Of a DNA stretch of 64,000 bases, positions 49,782-58,823 are shown piece by piece. Where the stretch lies: assembly GCA_002999035.1 (NCBI GenBank), contig CP027241.1, forward strand, positions 1 to 64,000, written 5' to 3'. The translations under genes and the position numbers were made by a program. The notes beneath the pieces are model-generated. The model searched no databases. It was not told the origin of the DNA and saw only the letters and a program-made list of their open reading frames with translations. The DNA comes from Lachnospiraceae bacterium oral taxon 500. GTDB taxonomy: Bacteria; Bacillota; Clostridia; Lachnospirales; Vallitaleaceae. Position 1 is the stretch's first letter. Every line of letters begins with the position of its first letter.

Positions 49782-51242
49782 TTATTTTTCTTTTCTTTGA
49801 TGTGATACAATCAAATAGCGATCCGCCGCTCTTTTTAATGTCAAAACGGCTTTGTCACTGTAAAGCTTTAATTCATCCCCATTGATTTCTCCGCCGCTGC
49901 ATTCAAAGAATCCAACTCCAAAATCACTGGAATAAACATAAAAGCTGTCATACGGCTTTCCCAGATAAAGCGTTTCGCCGCGCTTAGTAATATCTTCACT
50001 GACAATTCCCATATAGCGTGTCAGCATATTATCTACAAAGGATTTGGGCAATCTCCGCACCGGCGAAATCGTATCTTTTAATTCTCGATTATTAAAAATA
50101 CCGCCTGCTGCCTCTTTCAATTCAGCAAACTCTTTTTCATCCGCCTCATTGCCGGACAAAAGCTCCTCTCCCGGCAAATACCAAGTAAATTCCCATAAAC
50201 CCATTTCCTCCGGAGTATCATAGTAACTATTAAAGAAATGGCAAATCGGATTGACAAACATTTCTCCTTCCTTGGTCGGATGCTGCAATAACTGTTCAAA
50301 GGCTGTCTTTACTTCCTCTACTTCCTCTGTGGTCAATTTTCTTTTGCCTGTTTCCTTGAAAAAAGGGAACACAATTCTATCCAAAGGATATTCTGCTGCT
50401 TTTTCTACTTCTGCCGGAACATCCAGCATTATCTTTTCTCCTGTTTTTTCCGGCATCACCACTTCTAAAGTCGAATGTTTTGGCAATGACTCTCTTAGGT
50501 GCATGGCTATGTTTTCCATTTCAAACTCACTAAATCCCTTTTCTGTCAAGTTAAGAGCTTCTTTACGACTGTCAGGACAGAGCCAAATATGCAAGCCGTC
50601 TTCCTGCCGGCTGATAATCTTTGCTATTTCTCCCAAATTGGTTTCAGCAGTTTCCGGATTATACATTTCTTGCTCCGTTTTCTTTCGATTCGTACCGGAT
50701 AAAAGATTATAGTAGGTTTTGCCATCTTCTTTCCACAGATAAAGTTCCAGTCCTTTAAAGGCGGAAATTGCCTTACCATAGTGAAAATGTTTTGGCAGCG
50801 GCGCATTGCCTTCTTTGTATTTCCATTTTTTAAGCCAATTTGGGTTTCCGGAATAGTGGTCACCATCAATTACCCATTCCGTTCCTAAATTGCTGACATG
50901 GTGGATTTTCCCGTCTTTGGCAGTTATAAATAAGATAATTGTCTGTCCGGCAAGCGGTTCCGGATTTTCCAGATATTTCCCCCGGCTTTGACGGATGAAA
51001 TCTATGATTTCTTGCCATTCCTCTTGTGCAAACAGTCGATATCGCTCTTTTTCAGAGCTTGGCTCTACCAATAATTCAATCTTTTCAATTTCTTCCTTTT
51101 TTAAACTTTTGGCCCATTTCATACTCTCTCTATCTGCCGGTATTTGCGTCAGGAAAAGAATTGCCAAAACCAGTATGATAATCCCCCCCCCCATAATAGT
51201 AATGGATTTCTTATTTTTTTGAAAATATCCTTCTTGTTTCAT
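49782..51242 (-). CDS. BlaI-associated membrane protein of unknown function
   Basis: About 486 residues from the ATG at 51242. One helix near residues 14-33 (GGGIIILVLAILFLTQI) follows a short basic start. The rest is an extracytoplasmic, Lys/Glu-rich domain. It is not BlaR1/MecR1: no M56 peptidase motif HEXXH is seen. It is in the operon of the BlaI-type repressor 51 bases upstream. The first helix contains a G10 run. Function unknown; it may signal to, or be regulated by, BlaI. Confidence 0.65.
   Translation of the reverse strand: MKQEGYFQKNKKSITIMGGGIIILVLAILFLTQIPADRESMKWAKSLKKEEIEKIELLVEPSSEKERYRLFAQEEWQEIIDFIRQSRGKYLENPEPLAGQTIILFITAKDGKIHHVSNLGTEWVIDGDHYSGNPNWLKKWKYKEGNAPLPKHFHYGKAISAFKGLELYLWKEDGKTYYNLLSGTNRKKTEQEMYNPETAETNLGEIAKIISRQEDGLHIWLCPDSRKEALNLTEKGFSEFEMENIAMHLRESLPKHSTLEVVMPEKTGEKIMLDVPAEVEKAAEYPLDRIVFPFFKETGKRKLTTEEVEEVKTAFEQLLQHPTKEGEMFVNPICHFFNSYYDTPEEMGLWEFTWYLPGEELLSGNEADEKEFAELKEAAGGIFNNRELKDTISPVRRLPKSFVDNMLTRYMGIVSEDITKRGETLYLGKPYDSFYVYSSDFGVGFFECSGGEINGDELKLYSDKAVLTLKRAADRYLIVSHQRKEK
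51183..51192. repeat. Ten-base C/G homopolymer inside the coding region
   Basis: Ten C on the plus strand (ATG-GGG-GGG-GGG in the gene) lie about 50 bases after the start codon. Runs of this length change by slippage; a one-base change would stop translation. The frame is open as given. Confidence 0.8.
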
Positions 51243-51293
51243 TATCTGTATTCTCCTTTCCACATTCTTCTTGCCATCGACCATGCAAAGAAG

Positions 51294-51653
51294 TTATCCC
51301 TCCTTCTCTATCAAATCCAGTAAATCCTTGATGTCCTTACGAGTAAGTTTTTCCTCTTTGACAAAATTCAGAAGCATATTTCGAGCCGAGCCGTCAAACA
51401 CTCTATCCAAAAAGCCTTTCCGTTCCTGATTGATATATTCTTCCTGTGTTACCGCCGCCCGATAGCGAAACGTTCTGGTCTTAATTTCCTCCGTTTCCAC
51501 AGCGCCTTTTTCAACCAGCCTTTTTAAAAAAGTCTTTAAGGTGCTATTATTTCCGGATAAACCCGATAAAATCTCGGTCGAAGTAAGCTCTCCCTGCTCC
51601 CATAAAAGCTTCATAATCGGCAACTCCGCCTCCGCAATGCGTATATTCTTCAT
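51294..51653 (-). CDS. BlaI/MecI-family repressor
   Basis: About 119 residues from the ATG at 51653 (GGAGGTGG). The winged helix has IRIAEAELPIMKLLWEQGELTSTEI and NSTLKTFLKRLVEKGAVETEEIKTRTFRYRA. The C-terminal dimerisation helices follow (YINQERKGFLDRVFDGSARNML). It represses its own operon from the two operators just upstream. In BlaR1 systems a peptidase cleaves the repressor; none is encoded here. Confidence 0.92.
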   Translation of the reverse strand: MKNIRIAEAELPIMKLLWEQGELTSTEILSGLSGNNSTLKTFLKRLVEKGAVETEEIKTRTFRYRAAVTQEEYINQERKGFLDRVFDGSARNMLLNFVKEEKLTRKDIKDLLDLIEKEG

Positions 51654-51669
51654 GCAAACCACCTCCATT

Positions 51670-51710
51670 GATTACATTTGTAATCTCGTTTTTAGTTTAC
51701 ACTTGTAATC
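51670..51710. promoter_or_regulatory. Two BlaI-type operators
   Basis: GATTACATTTGTAATC (51670-51685) is a perfect inverted repeat, and GTTTACACTTGTAATC (51695-51710) a near-perfect one, with the BlaI/MecI core TACAnnTGTA. They are 25 bp apart, just upstream of the repressor gene. Confidence 0.85.
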
Positions 51711-51837
51711 TCGTTTTGTCAAGATTAATTTCAGCAATACCGTAAATCTTTTAAAAATAAACTTCTTTTTATAAGGAAGTGCCTCGCAAGTGATATCATA
51801 TATCCAATTTTACATGGAAACTCAAAACCATCCCCTG

Positions 51838-51866
51838 TTGACAACCCTGGCCAAATATGATATTTT
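51838..51866 (+). promoter_or_regulatory. Promoter of the ABC-F gene
   Basis: TTGACA (51838-51843), 17 bases, TATTTT (51861-51866). It starts transcription about 370 bases upstream of the ABC-F gene, leaving a long leader that carries short ORFs and a terminator. Confidence 0.75.
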
Positions 51867-51903
51867 AAAGAAAAGGAACTATTCACGCACAGAAAGGAGC
51901 GAA

Positions 51904-51982
51904 ATGTACAATTAACAATATGGACAAAAAAACAACAGTCACGCCCATTTATTTGGGTTGTTTTCATTGCCATATTGTGTAG
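51904..51982 (+). CDS. Leader peptide(s) of the ABC-F attenuator
   Basis: An AGAAAGGAG site (51889-51897) precedes a three-codon ORF MYN (51904-51915). Five bases later a 20-codon ORF starts at 51920 and reads MDKKTTVTPIYLGCFHCHIV, ending at 51982. Ribosomes stalling on such leaders by ribosome-targeting drugs commonly change RNA folding downstream. The short size and close spacing suggest coupled translation. No similarity search was possible. Confidence 0.6.
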
Positions 51983-52070
51983 ATTTCGCATTTTTTCCGG
52001 CGGCTTGGTTTCCCAAAAAATTCCACCAATTTGAGAAAGTCATTCCTTGCCGGTTATAACTTTTTCAGAA

Positions 52071-52103
52071 TATCCCTGATATCCGACCGGTTATATCGGG
52101 ATA
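52071..52103 (+). promoter_or_regulatory. Upstream hairpin in the ABC-F leader
   Basis: TATCCC(t)GATAT pairs with ATATCGGGATA, 11 bp with one bulge, around ccgaccggtt. It may be the antiterminator partner or a pause site between the leader ORF and the terminator. Confidence 0.55.
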
Positions 52104-52123
52104 CTATGGATTATGGATTGTCG

Positions 52124-52152
52124 AAGTCTGCTTTTGCCAAGCAGACTTTTTT
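52124..52152 (+). terminator. Intrinsic terminator in the ABC-F leader (attenuator)
   Basis: AAGTCTGCTT (52124-52133) pairs with AAGCAGACTT (52139-52148) around TTGCC and ends in T6. It stands 97 bases before the start codon, inside the leader. Read-through is required to express the gene. Confidence 0.85.
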
Positions 52153-52248
52153 ATTTGGCCGACAGGGGCTGCAAATGACCGATTCCTGTCATGGCTATCC
52201 TAACCAATGATCCCCTGATGCGAATCTCCTGTGGCAGAAAGGAGTCGT

Positions 52249-53778
52249 ATGCTGATTATCAAAGACCTATCCCTGTATTTAAAGCAAGATCTGCGGTTAA
52301 TTATAAAAGATTTCAATTTTACGTTAAAACCGGGAGATAAAGTCGCCCTGATCGGTGAAGAAGGAAACGGCAAATCCAGTCTGTTAAAGGCAATTTATCA
52401 GCCGGATTTGCTGACGTCCTATATAAAAATAAGCGGACAAATTTCGACAGTCGGCGAAATCATCGGCTATTTGCCCCAGGAATTACCGGCCGCCTGCCGA
52501 GATCTGCCGGTCTGCAACTACTTCCGTCAATCCTGCTCCGTCGATGAACTCGACTACACCCATTATTATCATTTGCTGGATATGCTTGACTTGAAGATTG
52601 ACGCTCTGACCTCGCTTGCCATCGTTCGCATGCTTTCCGGCGGCGAAAAAATCAAGCTTCAGCTGCTGTGTCAGCTCCTGAAAAAGCCAACTCTCCTGCT
52701 GCTGGATGAACCAAGCAATGATCTGGATCTGTCATCGGTTCGCTGGTTGGAAAACTTTTTAACAGCACTCTCCATCCCTGTGATTTTTGTTTCGCATGAT
52801 GAAACCTTGATTACCGCTTGTGCCAATACCATCATCCATTTTGAGCAGCATATGCGCAAAAAGGAGTTTCACTACTCCGTTTCCCGATTGGAATACAGCG
52901 AATATAAGGACACTCGTACCGAGCAGCTGCAGCGCCAAACCCAGCAGGCCAAAAAAGACAAAGATGTCTTTGACAAAAAGCGGGAACGCTTTCAGCAGAT
53001 ATTCCAAAGGGTCGAACACGAACAAAATGTGATTTCCCGCGCTGCTCCTTCGGCTGCCGCCAATCTTAAGAAAAAGATGCATTCCCTGAAATCAATGGAA
53101 CGAAGGCTGGAAAAAGAACAGCAGAACCTCAGCAAACGCCCGGATTTTGAAACTGCGATTCTGCTTCACTTTAACCCCAACATCAACTTGCCTGCCGGAA
53201 AGCCGGTTTTAAACTTAGAGATTCCGGAATTAAGGATAGGCGACCGGGTCTTAAGCCAAAATATCCGGTTGAATATTACCGGACCGGCTAAAATAGGTAT
53301 CATCGGACAAAACGGCTGCGGCAAAACCACTTTACTGCGCCGGATTGTGCAAGAGCTTTCCGCTGCCAAGATTCCGCTCGGCTACATGCCTCAGGATTAT
53401 TCCGAAACCATGCCCCCGGAAAAAACAGCGCTTGATTTCCTGATTTCTAGCGGCAGCAAGGAAGAATACAGCAAAAATGCCACCTATTTGGGAAGCCTTA
53501 ATTTTACCTATGAAGAAATGAATCACCCCATTCGACAACTATCCGGCGGACAAAAAGCTAAGCTGTTCTTTGCCAAGATGATTTTGGCCGAAGCCGTTGT
53601 CTTGATATTGGATGAACCGACACGCAATTTATCCCCTTTATCCATGCCGAAAGTGCGCAATGCCTTGAAGGATTTTGGCGGGGCGATTATTTCCGTTTCG
53701 CATGACCGCAGCTATCTGGCAGAGGTTTGCCAGCAAATCTATCGCCTGGATGAAAAGGGACTGCATCTTGTCACATAA
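52249..53778 (+). CDS. ABC-F ribosome-protection-type ATPase
   Basis: About 509 residues from the ATG at 52249 (AGAAAGGAG). There are two ABC domains and no membrane segments. First domain: Walker A GEEGNGKS, signature LSGGEK, Walker B LLLLDEPSNDLD. Second: GQNGCGKT, LSGGQK, LILDEPTRNLSP. The interdomain linker (about 190-300) is long, charged and helical, as in antibiotic-resistance ABC-F proteins. Such proteins bind the ribosomal E site and dislodge drugs. The attenuator upstream supports drug induction. The drug class cannot be read from sequence. Confidence 0.85.
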   Translation: MLIIKDLSLYLKQDLRLIIKDFNFTLKPGDKVALIGEEGNGKSSLLKAIYQPDLLTSYIKISGQISTVGEIIGYLPQELPAACRDLPVCNYFRQSCSVDELDYTHYYHLLDMLDLKIDALTSLAIVRMLSGGEKIKLQLLCQLLKKPTLLLLDEPSNDLDLSSVRWLENFLTALSIPVIFVSHDETLITACANTIIHFEQHMRKKEFHYSVSRLEYSEYKDTRTEQLQRQTQQAKKDKDVFDKKRERFQQIFQRVEHEQNVISRAAPSAAANLKKKMHSLKSMERRLEKEQQNLSKRPDFETAILLHFNPNINLPAGKPVLNLEIPELRIGDRVLSQNIRLNITGPAKIGIIGQNGCGKTTLLRRIVQELSAAKIPLGYMPQDYSETMPPEKTALDFLISSGSKEEYSKNATYLGSLNFTYEEMNHPIRQLSGGQKAKLFFAKMILAEAVVLILDEPTRNLSPLSMPKVRNALKDFGGAIISVSHDRSYLAEVCQQIYRLDEKGLHLVT

Positions 53779-53828
53779 ATACAAAAAACTTTTCGCAATT
53801 TTTTAAAAAACTCTCAAAAATTTACTAT

Positions 53829-53856
53829 TTGCTTTTTTGCCCAAAAGCGTTATAAT
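53829..53856 (+). promoter_or_regulatory. Promoter of the acetyltransferase gene
   Basis: TTGCTT (53829-53834), 16 bases, TATAAT (53851-53856), about 43 bases before the start codon at 53899. RBS GGAGGAATGA. Confidence 0.6.
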
Positions 53857-53898
53857 AGGAATGGTTATGTTTGTCAGCGGAAACGATTGGAGGAATGA

Positions 53899-55029
53899 AT
53901 GATTACGATTCAAGAAGTTGTGACCAAAGCGCAATGGCGAATCTTTGCGAACTTTGCCAATCAACTTTATAAAGAAAATCCCTATTATGTACCGGAACTG
54001 CCGGGCGACGTGCTGGAAGCCTATTCTCCCGACAAAAATCCGGCTTATGATTTTTGCGAAAGCATTTGCTTCTTAGCTTATGAAGGCTCTTACCCGGTCG
54101 GGCGGATTGCCGGCATTATCAACCATAAAAGCAATGAAAAGTGGAAGCAGCAGCATTGCCGCTTTGCCCACTTTGATTTTTTAGATAATCCCGATATTTC
54201 AGCCGCTCTGATTCAAGCCGTCAAGCAATGGGCAGCCGGCAAAGGCATGACCCACTTAAAGGGACCTTTAGGCATGACGGATCTCGATCACCAGGGGATG
54301 CTGATTGAAGGCTTTGATGAATTGGATATGTTCATTACCATCTATAATGCGCCCTATTATATCACCCATATGCAGCACCTCGGCTTTGTCAAAGATGCCG
54401 ACTGGATTGAGCATCAGATTATGCTGCCGGAAGCAGACGACCCCAGAATTGAGTTTATTCATAAGCTGGCTGCTAAAGTAGCAAAACGCCACGGTTTTAA
54501 ACTGCTGCATTTCCGCCGCAAAAGAAAGCTGGTCAAGGAATGGGGCAAAAAAATTTTTGAGCTTTATAATTCCTCTTATGCTCCGCTTTACGGCGTAAGC
54601 AGCCTGACTGACCGGCAGGCGGATTACTATATCAAAACTTTTCTTAGTTTTGTTAATCCCAATTTTATCAAACTGGTCGTCAATGCTGATATGGAACTGA
54701 TTGCACTTGGGGTTGCCCTGCCGTCTTTATCAAAGGCTCTGCAAAAATGCGACGGCAAATTGTTTCCCTTCGGCGTTTTTTATCTGCTGGATGCAATTCG
54801 GCATAATGACATTTTAGACCTTTATTTGATTGGTGTCCGACCGGAATATCAAAATACCGGTGTCAATTCGCTGCTGATGGACGCGATCTTAAAGGAATGT
54901 GAAAAGCACCAGATCAAGATTGCCGAAACCGGGCCGACTCTGGAAAATAACCTAAAAATTCAGGCGATGTGGAAGCATTTCGACAAGCGCCAGCATCGGC
55001 GGCGGCGAGCCTGGATCAGTGAAATATAA
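53899..55029 (+). CDS. GNAT-like N-acetyltransferase family protein
   Basis: 376 residues. N-terminal half: 'NQLYKENPYYVPELPGDVLEAYSP', 'GRIAGIINHKSNEK', and the phosphate-loop-like 'LKGPLGMTDLDHQGMLIEGFD'. C-terminal half: 'LDLYLIGVRPEYQNTGVNSLLMDAILKECEK', the GNAT A-motif region (Q/R-x-x-G-x-G/A). Full-length homologues of unknown substrate are common in Firmicutes and Bacteroidetes. It is followed by a DUF1292 gene 24 bases on, probably the same operon. Confidence 0.75.
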   Translation: MITIQEVVTKAQWRIFANFANQLYKENPYYVPELPGDVLEAYSPDKNPAYDFCESICFLAYEGSYPVGRIAGIINHKSNEKWKQQHCRFAHFDFLDNPDISAALIQAVKQWAAGKGMTHLKGPLGMTDLDHQGMLIEGFDELDMFITIYNAPYYITHMQHLGFVKDADWIEHQIMLPEADDPRIEFIHKLAAKVAKRHGFKLLHFRRKRKLVKEWGKKIFELYNSSYAPLYGVSSLTDRQADYYIKTFLSFVNPNFIKLVVNADMELIALGVALPSLSKALQKCDGKLFPFGVFYLLDAIRHNDILDLYLIGVRPEYQNTGVNSLLMDAILKECEKHQIKIAETGPTLENNLKIQAMWKHFDKRQHRRRRAWISEI

Positions 55030-55053
55030 ATCAAAATCAGAAAAGGAGTTTTC

Positions 55054-55494
55054 ATGTTAAAATTATTTTGTTTTTACGGTTGCTGTGAAAATAACGGACA
55101 TCACGGACATCATCATGCGGCAGACGAAGACTGTGGCTGCGGCTGCGGCCATTCTCACGGCGCAGGGGAATACGAAGAAGAAATGGCTTGTGACTGCGGC
55201 GGCTGCGGCTGCGAGGACGACTCTCACGGCTGCGGCGATGGATGCGGCTGCGGGTGCGGCGGGCATCAGCAGGCAGTTTTAATCAGCTTTGACGATGGCA
55301 CGGAATACGAGTGCCCGGTTTTATCCATCTTTGATGTCAACGAGCAGGAATACATTGCCCTGTATCATCCGGAACGGCAAAAAGCCTTGCTGTATCGCTT
55401 CAAGGAAGATTCGGACGGCATTTTCTTAGAAAACATTGATGATGAAGAAGAGTTCCAATTTGTAGCCAAGGCTTTTCAAGGTTTACAGGAATAA
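55054..55494 (+). CDS. DUF1292 protein with Cys/His-rich N-terminus
   Basis: 146 residues. DUF1292 proper is residues 72-146 (AVLISFDDGTEYECPVLSIFDVNEQEYIALYH). The first 71 residues hold at least 15 Cys and 10 His in CGCG, HGHHH and CGGCGC blocks, far more than in ordinary DUF1292 proteins. This looks like a metal-loading or storage tail; zinc, copper or nickel cannot be told apart. RBS AAAAGGAG. Confidence 0.75.
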   Translation: MLKLFCFYGCCENNGHHGHHHAADEDCGCGCGHSHGAGEYEEEMACDCGGCGCEDDSHGCGDGCGCGCGGHQQAVLISFDDGTEYECPVLSIFDVNEQEYIALYHPERQKALLYRFKEDSDGIFLENIDDEEEFQFVAKAFQGLQE

Positions 55495-55503
55495 CACAAG
55501 TAA

Positions 55504-55546
55504 AAAGGGGCTGCTGCAAAATCTATATTTTGCAGCAGCCTCTTTC
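55504..55546. terminator. Bidirectional terminator between DUF1292 and pyrE
   Basis: GGGGCTGCTGCAAAAT on the left pairs with ATTTTGCAGCAGCCTC on the right (one G-T) around a short loop, with A5 before and T3 after. It separates the plus-strand operon from the minus-strand pyr genes. Confidence 0.8.
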
Positions 55547-55584
55547 TTTATTTAACGCGCTGTCGACGCATATTTTTATTTTTC

Positions 55585-56211
55585 TCAGTCCATCCACGAC
55601 ATATCGCTCGGATTTTTTTGAAACTTTTGCAGCTTACGCAGCGAACTTTCTTCAATATAATTTTCCTCAATCGCCGCTTCTACCAGCTCCTCATAATTAC
55701 TGAGCGTATAATACGTCACTCCGGCCTCGGCAAACGCCTGTTTCGCCTTCTCCAGACTGTAGGTAAAAATAGCCACCAGCCCCAGCACCTCGCAGCCCGC
55801 TTCTCTGGCTGCTTCCACTGCTTGCAAGGACGAGCCGCCGGTTGAGATCAAGTCCTCAACTACAACCACCTTCATGCCCGGATAATAATAGCCTTCAATC
55901 TGTTTGCCCTTGCCATGCTCCTTGGCCTTGGAGCGGATATAGCCGGTCGGCAGTCCCATTTCCCAAGCGCAAATCGAAGCGTGCGGAATACCGGCCGTGG
56001 CCGTTCCCATCAGCGATTCGCACTCCGGAAACTTTTCTTTAATGATCCGAATCATTTCCCGGATAACAGCTGCTCTTTCCTCAATATAGGAAAGCACCAG
56101 CCGATTGTCGCAGTAAATCGGTGACTTGATTCCGGATGCCCAGGTAAAGGGCTGCTCCGGTGACAAACTGACCGCTTTAATCTTTAACAGGTTTTTAGCA
56201 ATTTCTTTCAT
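55585..56211 (-). CDS. pyrE: Orotate phosphoribosyltransferase
   Basis: 208 residues. PRPP-binding motif VVVVEDLISTGGSSLQA near 114-130 and the N-terminal 'SPIYCDNRLVLS' with catalytic-loop lysines 'RSKAKEHGKG'. It forms orotidine monophosphate from orotate and PRPP. It follows pyrF by one base, so the last two steps of UMP synthesis are co-expressed. Confidence 0.96.
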   Translation of the reverse strand: MKEIAKNLLKIKAVSLSPEQPFTWASGIKSPIYCDNRLVLSYIEERAAVIREMIRIIKEKFPECESLMGTATAGIPHASICAWEMGLPTGYIRSKAKEHGKGKQIEGYYYPGMKVVVVEDLISTGGSSLQAVEAAREAGCEVLGLVAIFTYSLEKAKQAFAEAGVTYYTLSNYEELVEAAIEENYIEESSLRKLQKFQKNPSDMSWMD

Positions 56212-56212
56212 C

Positions 56213-56926
56213 TTATTCTCCTAAAAAGTCCTTTTTAATTTGCCGGTACGCCGCGACCGGATCGGCTGCCTTTGTAATCGGCCGTCCAACCACGATATAA
56301 TCTGAACCAAGTTCTCTGGCCATTTGCGGTGTCACCACCCGGGCCTGATCACCGACTTCGGCATCTGCTGGCCGGATACCCGGTGTAACCGTGATAAAAT
56401 CTTCCCCTAAACTGTCCTTAATTCGCCGTACTTCCAGTGCCGAACAAACTACTCCGTCTAAGCCGCTATTTTTTGCATTTTGGGCATAGGCCAAAACCGT
56501 GTCCTCCATTTTGGCTGTAATCAGCAGTTCCTCCCGCAGCATATCGGCGCTGGTCGAGGTCAACTGAGTAACCGCAATCAAAAGCGGTTTATTTGCCGCC
56601 GGATACTCCTTTACTGCCTCGGCCGCTGCCTGCATCATCTTACTGCCGCCGCCGGCATGCAGATTCATAATATCCGCTCCCAAGTTTAAGCAGGACTTCG
56701 TTGCTCCGGCCACTGTATTGGGAATATCATGAAACTTCAAATCCAAAAATACTTTATGCCCCTGCTGTTTAATTGTTTCCACAATCGACGGCCCGGCTGC
56801 GTAAAAAAGCTCCATGCCTATCTTTACAAAAATCGGCTGGTCAAACTTCTCAGTAAAGGCAAGTGCCTGCTGAGCACTAGGAAAATCCAGTGCCACGATT
56901 ACATCTTTTGCATTGATTTGATTCAT
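56213..56926 (-). CDS. pyrF: Orotidine 5'-phosphate decarboxylase
   Basis: 237 residues. Catalytic signature FLDLKFHDIPNTV (D62, K64, D67) and C-terminal GIRPADAEVGDQARVVTPQMA. It yields UMP. RBS AGGAGGGAACTGCA. The pyrFE pair stands alone here, with no other pyr genes in the window. Confidence 0.96.
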   Translation of the reverse strand: MNQINAKDVIVALDFPSAQQALAFTEKFDQPIFVKIGMELFYAAGPSIVETIKQQGHKVFLDLKFHDIPNTVAGATKSCLNLGADIMNLHAGGGSKMMQAAAEAVKEYPAANKPLLIAVTQLTSTSADMLREELLITAKMEDTVLAYAQNAKNSGLDGVVCSALEVRRIKDSLGEDFITVTPGIRPADAEVGDQARVVTPQMARELGSDYIVVGRPITKAADPVAAYRQIKKDFLGE

Positions 56927-57009
56927 TGCAGTTCCCTCCTAATTATAATACGGATATCTGATAAATCCTTGCCCAGAATGCCGGCATTGGATTTCCATGC
57001 TTTTGGCCC

Positions 57010-58350
57010 TTATATCCTTTTTTCCAGTTCAGCCTTTAAATCCTCATAGCCTTTTTTGCCCAAGAGTGCAAACATATTTTTCTTATAAGCCTCTACACCC
57101 GGCTGGTCAAACGGATTGACTCCCAGCAAATAGCCGCTGACGGCGCAGGCTTTTTCAAAGAAATAAATCAACTGGCCCAAATGAAAAGCATCCAGTTTTT
57201 CAACATGAATCAGCAGATTTGGCGTACCGCCGTCCAAATGCGCCAATAACGTTCCCTCAAAAGCCTTTTCATTGACAAAGTGGAAACCCTGACCGCTCAA
57301 ATAATTGAGGCCGTCCAAATCCTCCGCTTCCCGGCCGATCGTCATATCGGCTGCACTGTTTTCAATATGAATGACGGTTTCAAACAAATCACGCCGTCCT
57401 TCCTGAATATATTGACCCATCGAATGCAAATCCGTGGAAAAATGCACCGCCGCCGGGAAAATACCTTTGTGATCTTTGCCCTCGGACTCACCGTAAAGCT
57501 GTTTCCACCACTCGGCAAAGAAAAACAGCACCGGCTCATAATCCACCAAAATTTCCGTGGTCTTGCCTTGATTGTACAAAATATTCCGAGCCGCCGCATA
57601 TTGATAGCACATATTTTGGGAAAAATCCGCATTGCTGTATTCAGTTTGACCGGCCTGCGCGCCCCGCATCAGCTCATCAATGTCAATACCGCTGACGGCA
57701 ATCGGTAAAAGCCCTACCGCGGTTAAAACCGAATACCGGCCGCCGATATCATCGGCGATAACAAAGGTTTCATAACCTTCCTTATCGGCTAAACCGCGCA
57801 GCGCTCCTCTGGCTTTATCGGTGGTTGCAAAAATCCGGCCGGCGGCTTCCTGCTTGCCGTATTTTTCTTCCATCCAGTTTTTCAGCACCCGAAACGCAAT
57901 CGCCGGCTCAGTGGTTGTACCCGACTTCGAGATTACATTTAAGCAAACTTCTTTGCCCTCCAAAAAATCAACCAGCTGCTTTAAATAACTGCCGCTGATA
58001 TTATTGCCGGCATAAACAATTTGCGGTGTCCGGCGTTTTTCTTTGGACTGCCAGTTATAAAAATAATTATTCAGCGCATCAATCACCGCCTTAGCGCCCA
58101 GATAAGAACCGCCGATGCCGATTACCACCAGCACATCCGCCTTTTCCTGAATCCGCCGAGCAGCCTGCTTAATTCTGGCAAACTCTTCCTTGTCATAATC
58201 GGTCGGCAAGTTCAGCCAACCTAAAAAGTCATTGCCTGCTCCGCTCCGCTCGGACAGCTCCGTATGTGCCGCCATGGTCAGCGCCTGCATCCTGCCCAAC
58301 TCGCCTGCGTCAATTCCGCTTTTGGAATAGTCAAACCGTATTGCCATCAT
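57010..58350 (-). CDS. pgi: Glucose-6-phosphate isomerase
   Basis: 446 residues. Family motifs: [32 protein letters not shown], the active-site '[14 protein letters not shown]' and '[31 protein letters not shown]'. It interconverts glucose-6-phosphate and fructose-6-phosphate. Two ATGs (58350, 58347) follow AGAGGAGGAA; either may be used. The gene is intact. Confidence 0.95.
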   Translation of the reverse strand: MMAIRFDYSKSGIDAGELGRMQALTMAAHTELSERSGAGNDFLGWLNLPTDYDKEEFARIKQAARRIQEKADVLVVIGIGGSYLGAKAVIDALNNYFYNWQSKEKRRTPQIVYAGNNISGSYLKQLVDFLEGKEVCLNVISKSGTTTEPAIAFRVLKNWMEEKYGKQEAAGRIFATTDKARGALRGLADKEGYETFVIADDIGGRYSVLTAVGLLPIAVSGIDIDELMRGAQAGQTEYSNADFSQNMCYQYAAARNILYNQGKTTEILVDYEPVLFFFAEWWKQLYGESEGKDHKGIFPAAVHFSTDLHSMGQYIQEGRRDLFETVIHIENSAADMTIGREAEDLDGLNYLSGQGFHFVNEKAFEGTLLAHLDGGTPNLLIHVEKLDAFHLGQLIYFFEKACAVSGYLLGVNPFDQPGVEAYKKNMFALLGKKGYEDLKAELEKRI

Positions 58351-58488
58351 TTCCTCCTCTTTGCTTTTTGCTGATTATTAACTCAACTCTGTCAAAATAC
58401 TTTGCCTTTGGTGTCATCATGCGCAGCTTTCCGTCATTTCAAATCCACGCCAAGCTTATTTCTCAAAACTTTTTCTATTTTTTAATAT

Positions 58489-58817
58489 GAGCAGGCAGAT
58501 AAGCCGAGTTCTGTCGTGAACGATCATCTATCTGGCTTTACCGTTGCCGGTAAAATCTAGCGACCTACCTAAACCTCGCGGGCAGCTTACGGTTTGCTTT
58601 GGTCTTGCTCCGAGTGGGGTTTACATATGCCCTCGCTGTTACCAGAGAGGCGGTAAGCTCTTACCCTACCTTTCCACCCTTACCTTACTTTGTGTAAGGC
58701 GGTTTATTTCTGTTGCACTATCCTTGGAGTCACCTCCACCGGACGTTATCCGGCACTCTTGCCCTGTGGAGCTCGGACTTTCCTCACCGAAAAACGGTGC
58801 GATCGTTTTGCCTACTC
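58489..58817 (-). ncRNA. rnpB: RNase P RNA, type A
   Basis: On the minus strand the 5' end GAGTAGGCA pairs with the 3' end TGCCTGCTC to form P1. The universal core GAGGAAAGTCCGAGCTCC lies near the 5' end, ACAGAACTCGGCTTAT near the 3' end, and GGTAAGGGTGGAAAGGTAGGGTAA-type helices in between. Length is about 329 nt. It matures the 5' ends of tRNAs with the RnpA protein. The promoter lies in the tail of the upstream gene. Confidence 0.95.
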
Positions 58818-58823
58818 AAATTT

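Noticed and set aside
51731-51991. 86-codon minus-strand ORF before the BlaI operators
   Set aside because: It is antisense to the ABC-F promoter and leader ORF, with no ribosome site or protein-like composition.
52124-52152. Terminator belonging to an upstream plus-strand gene
   Set aside because: No such gene exists; a promoter and leader ORFs lie just upstream, so an attenuator fits better.
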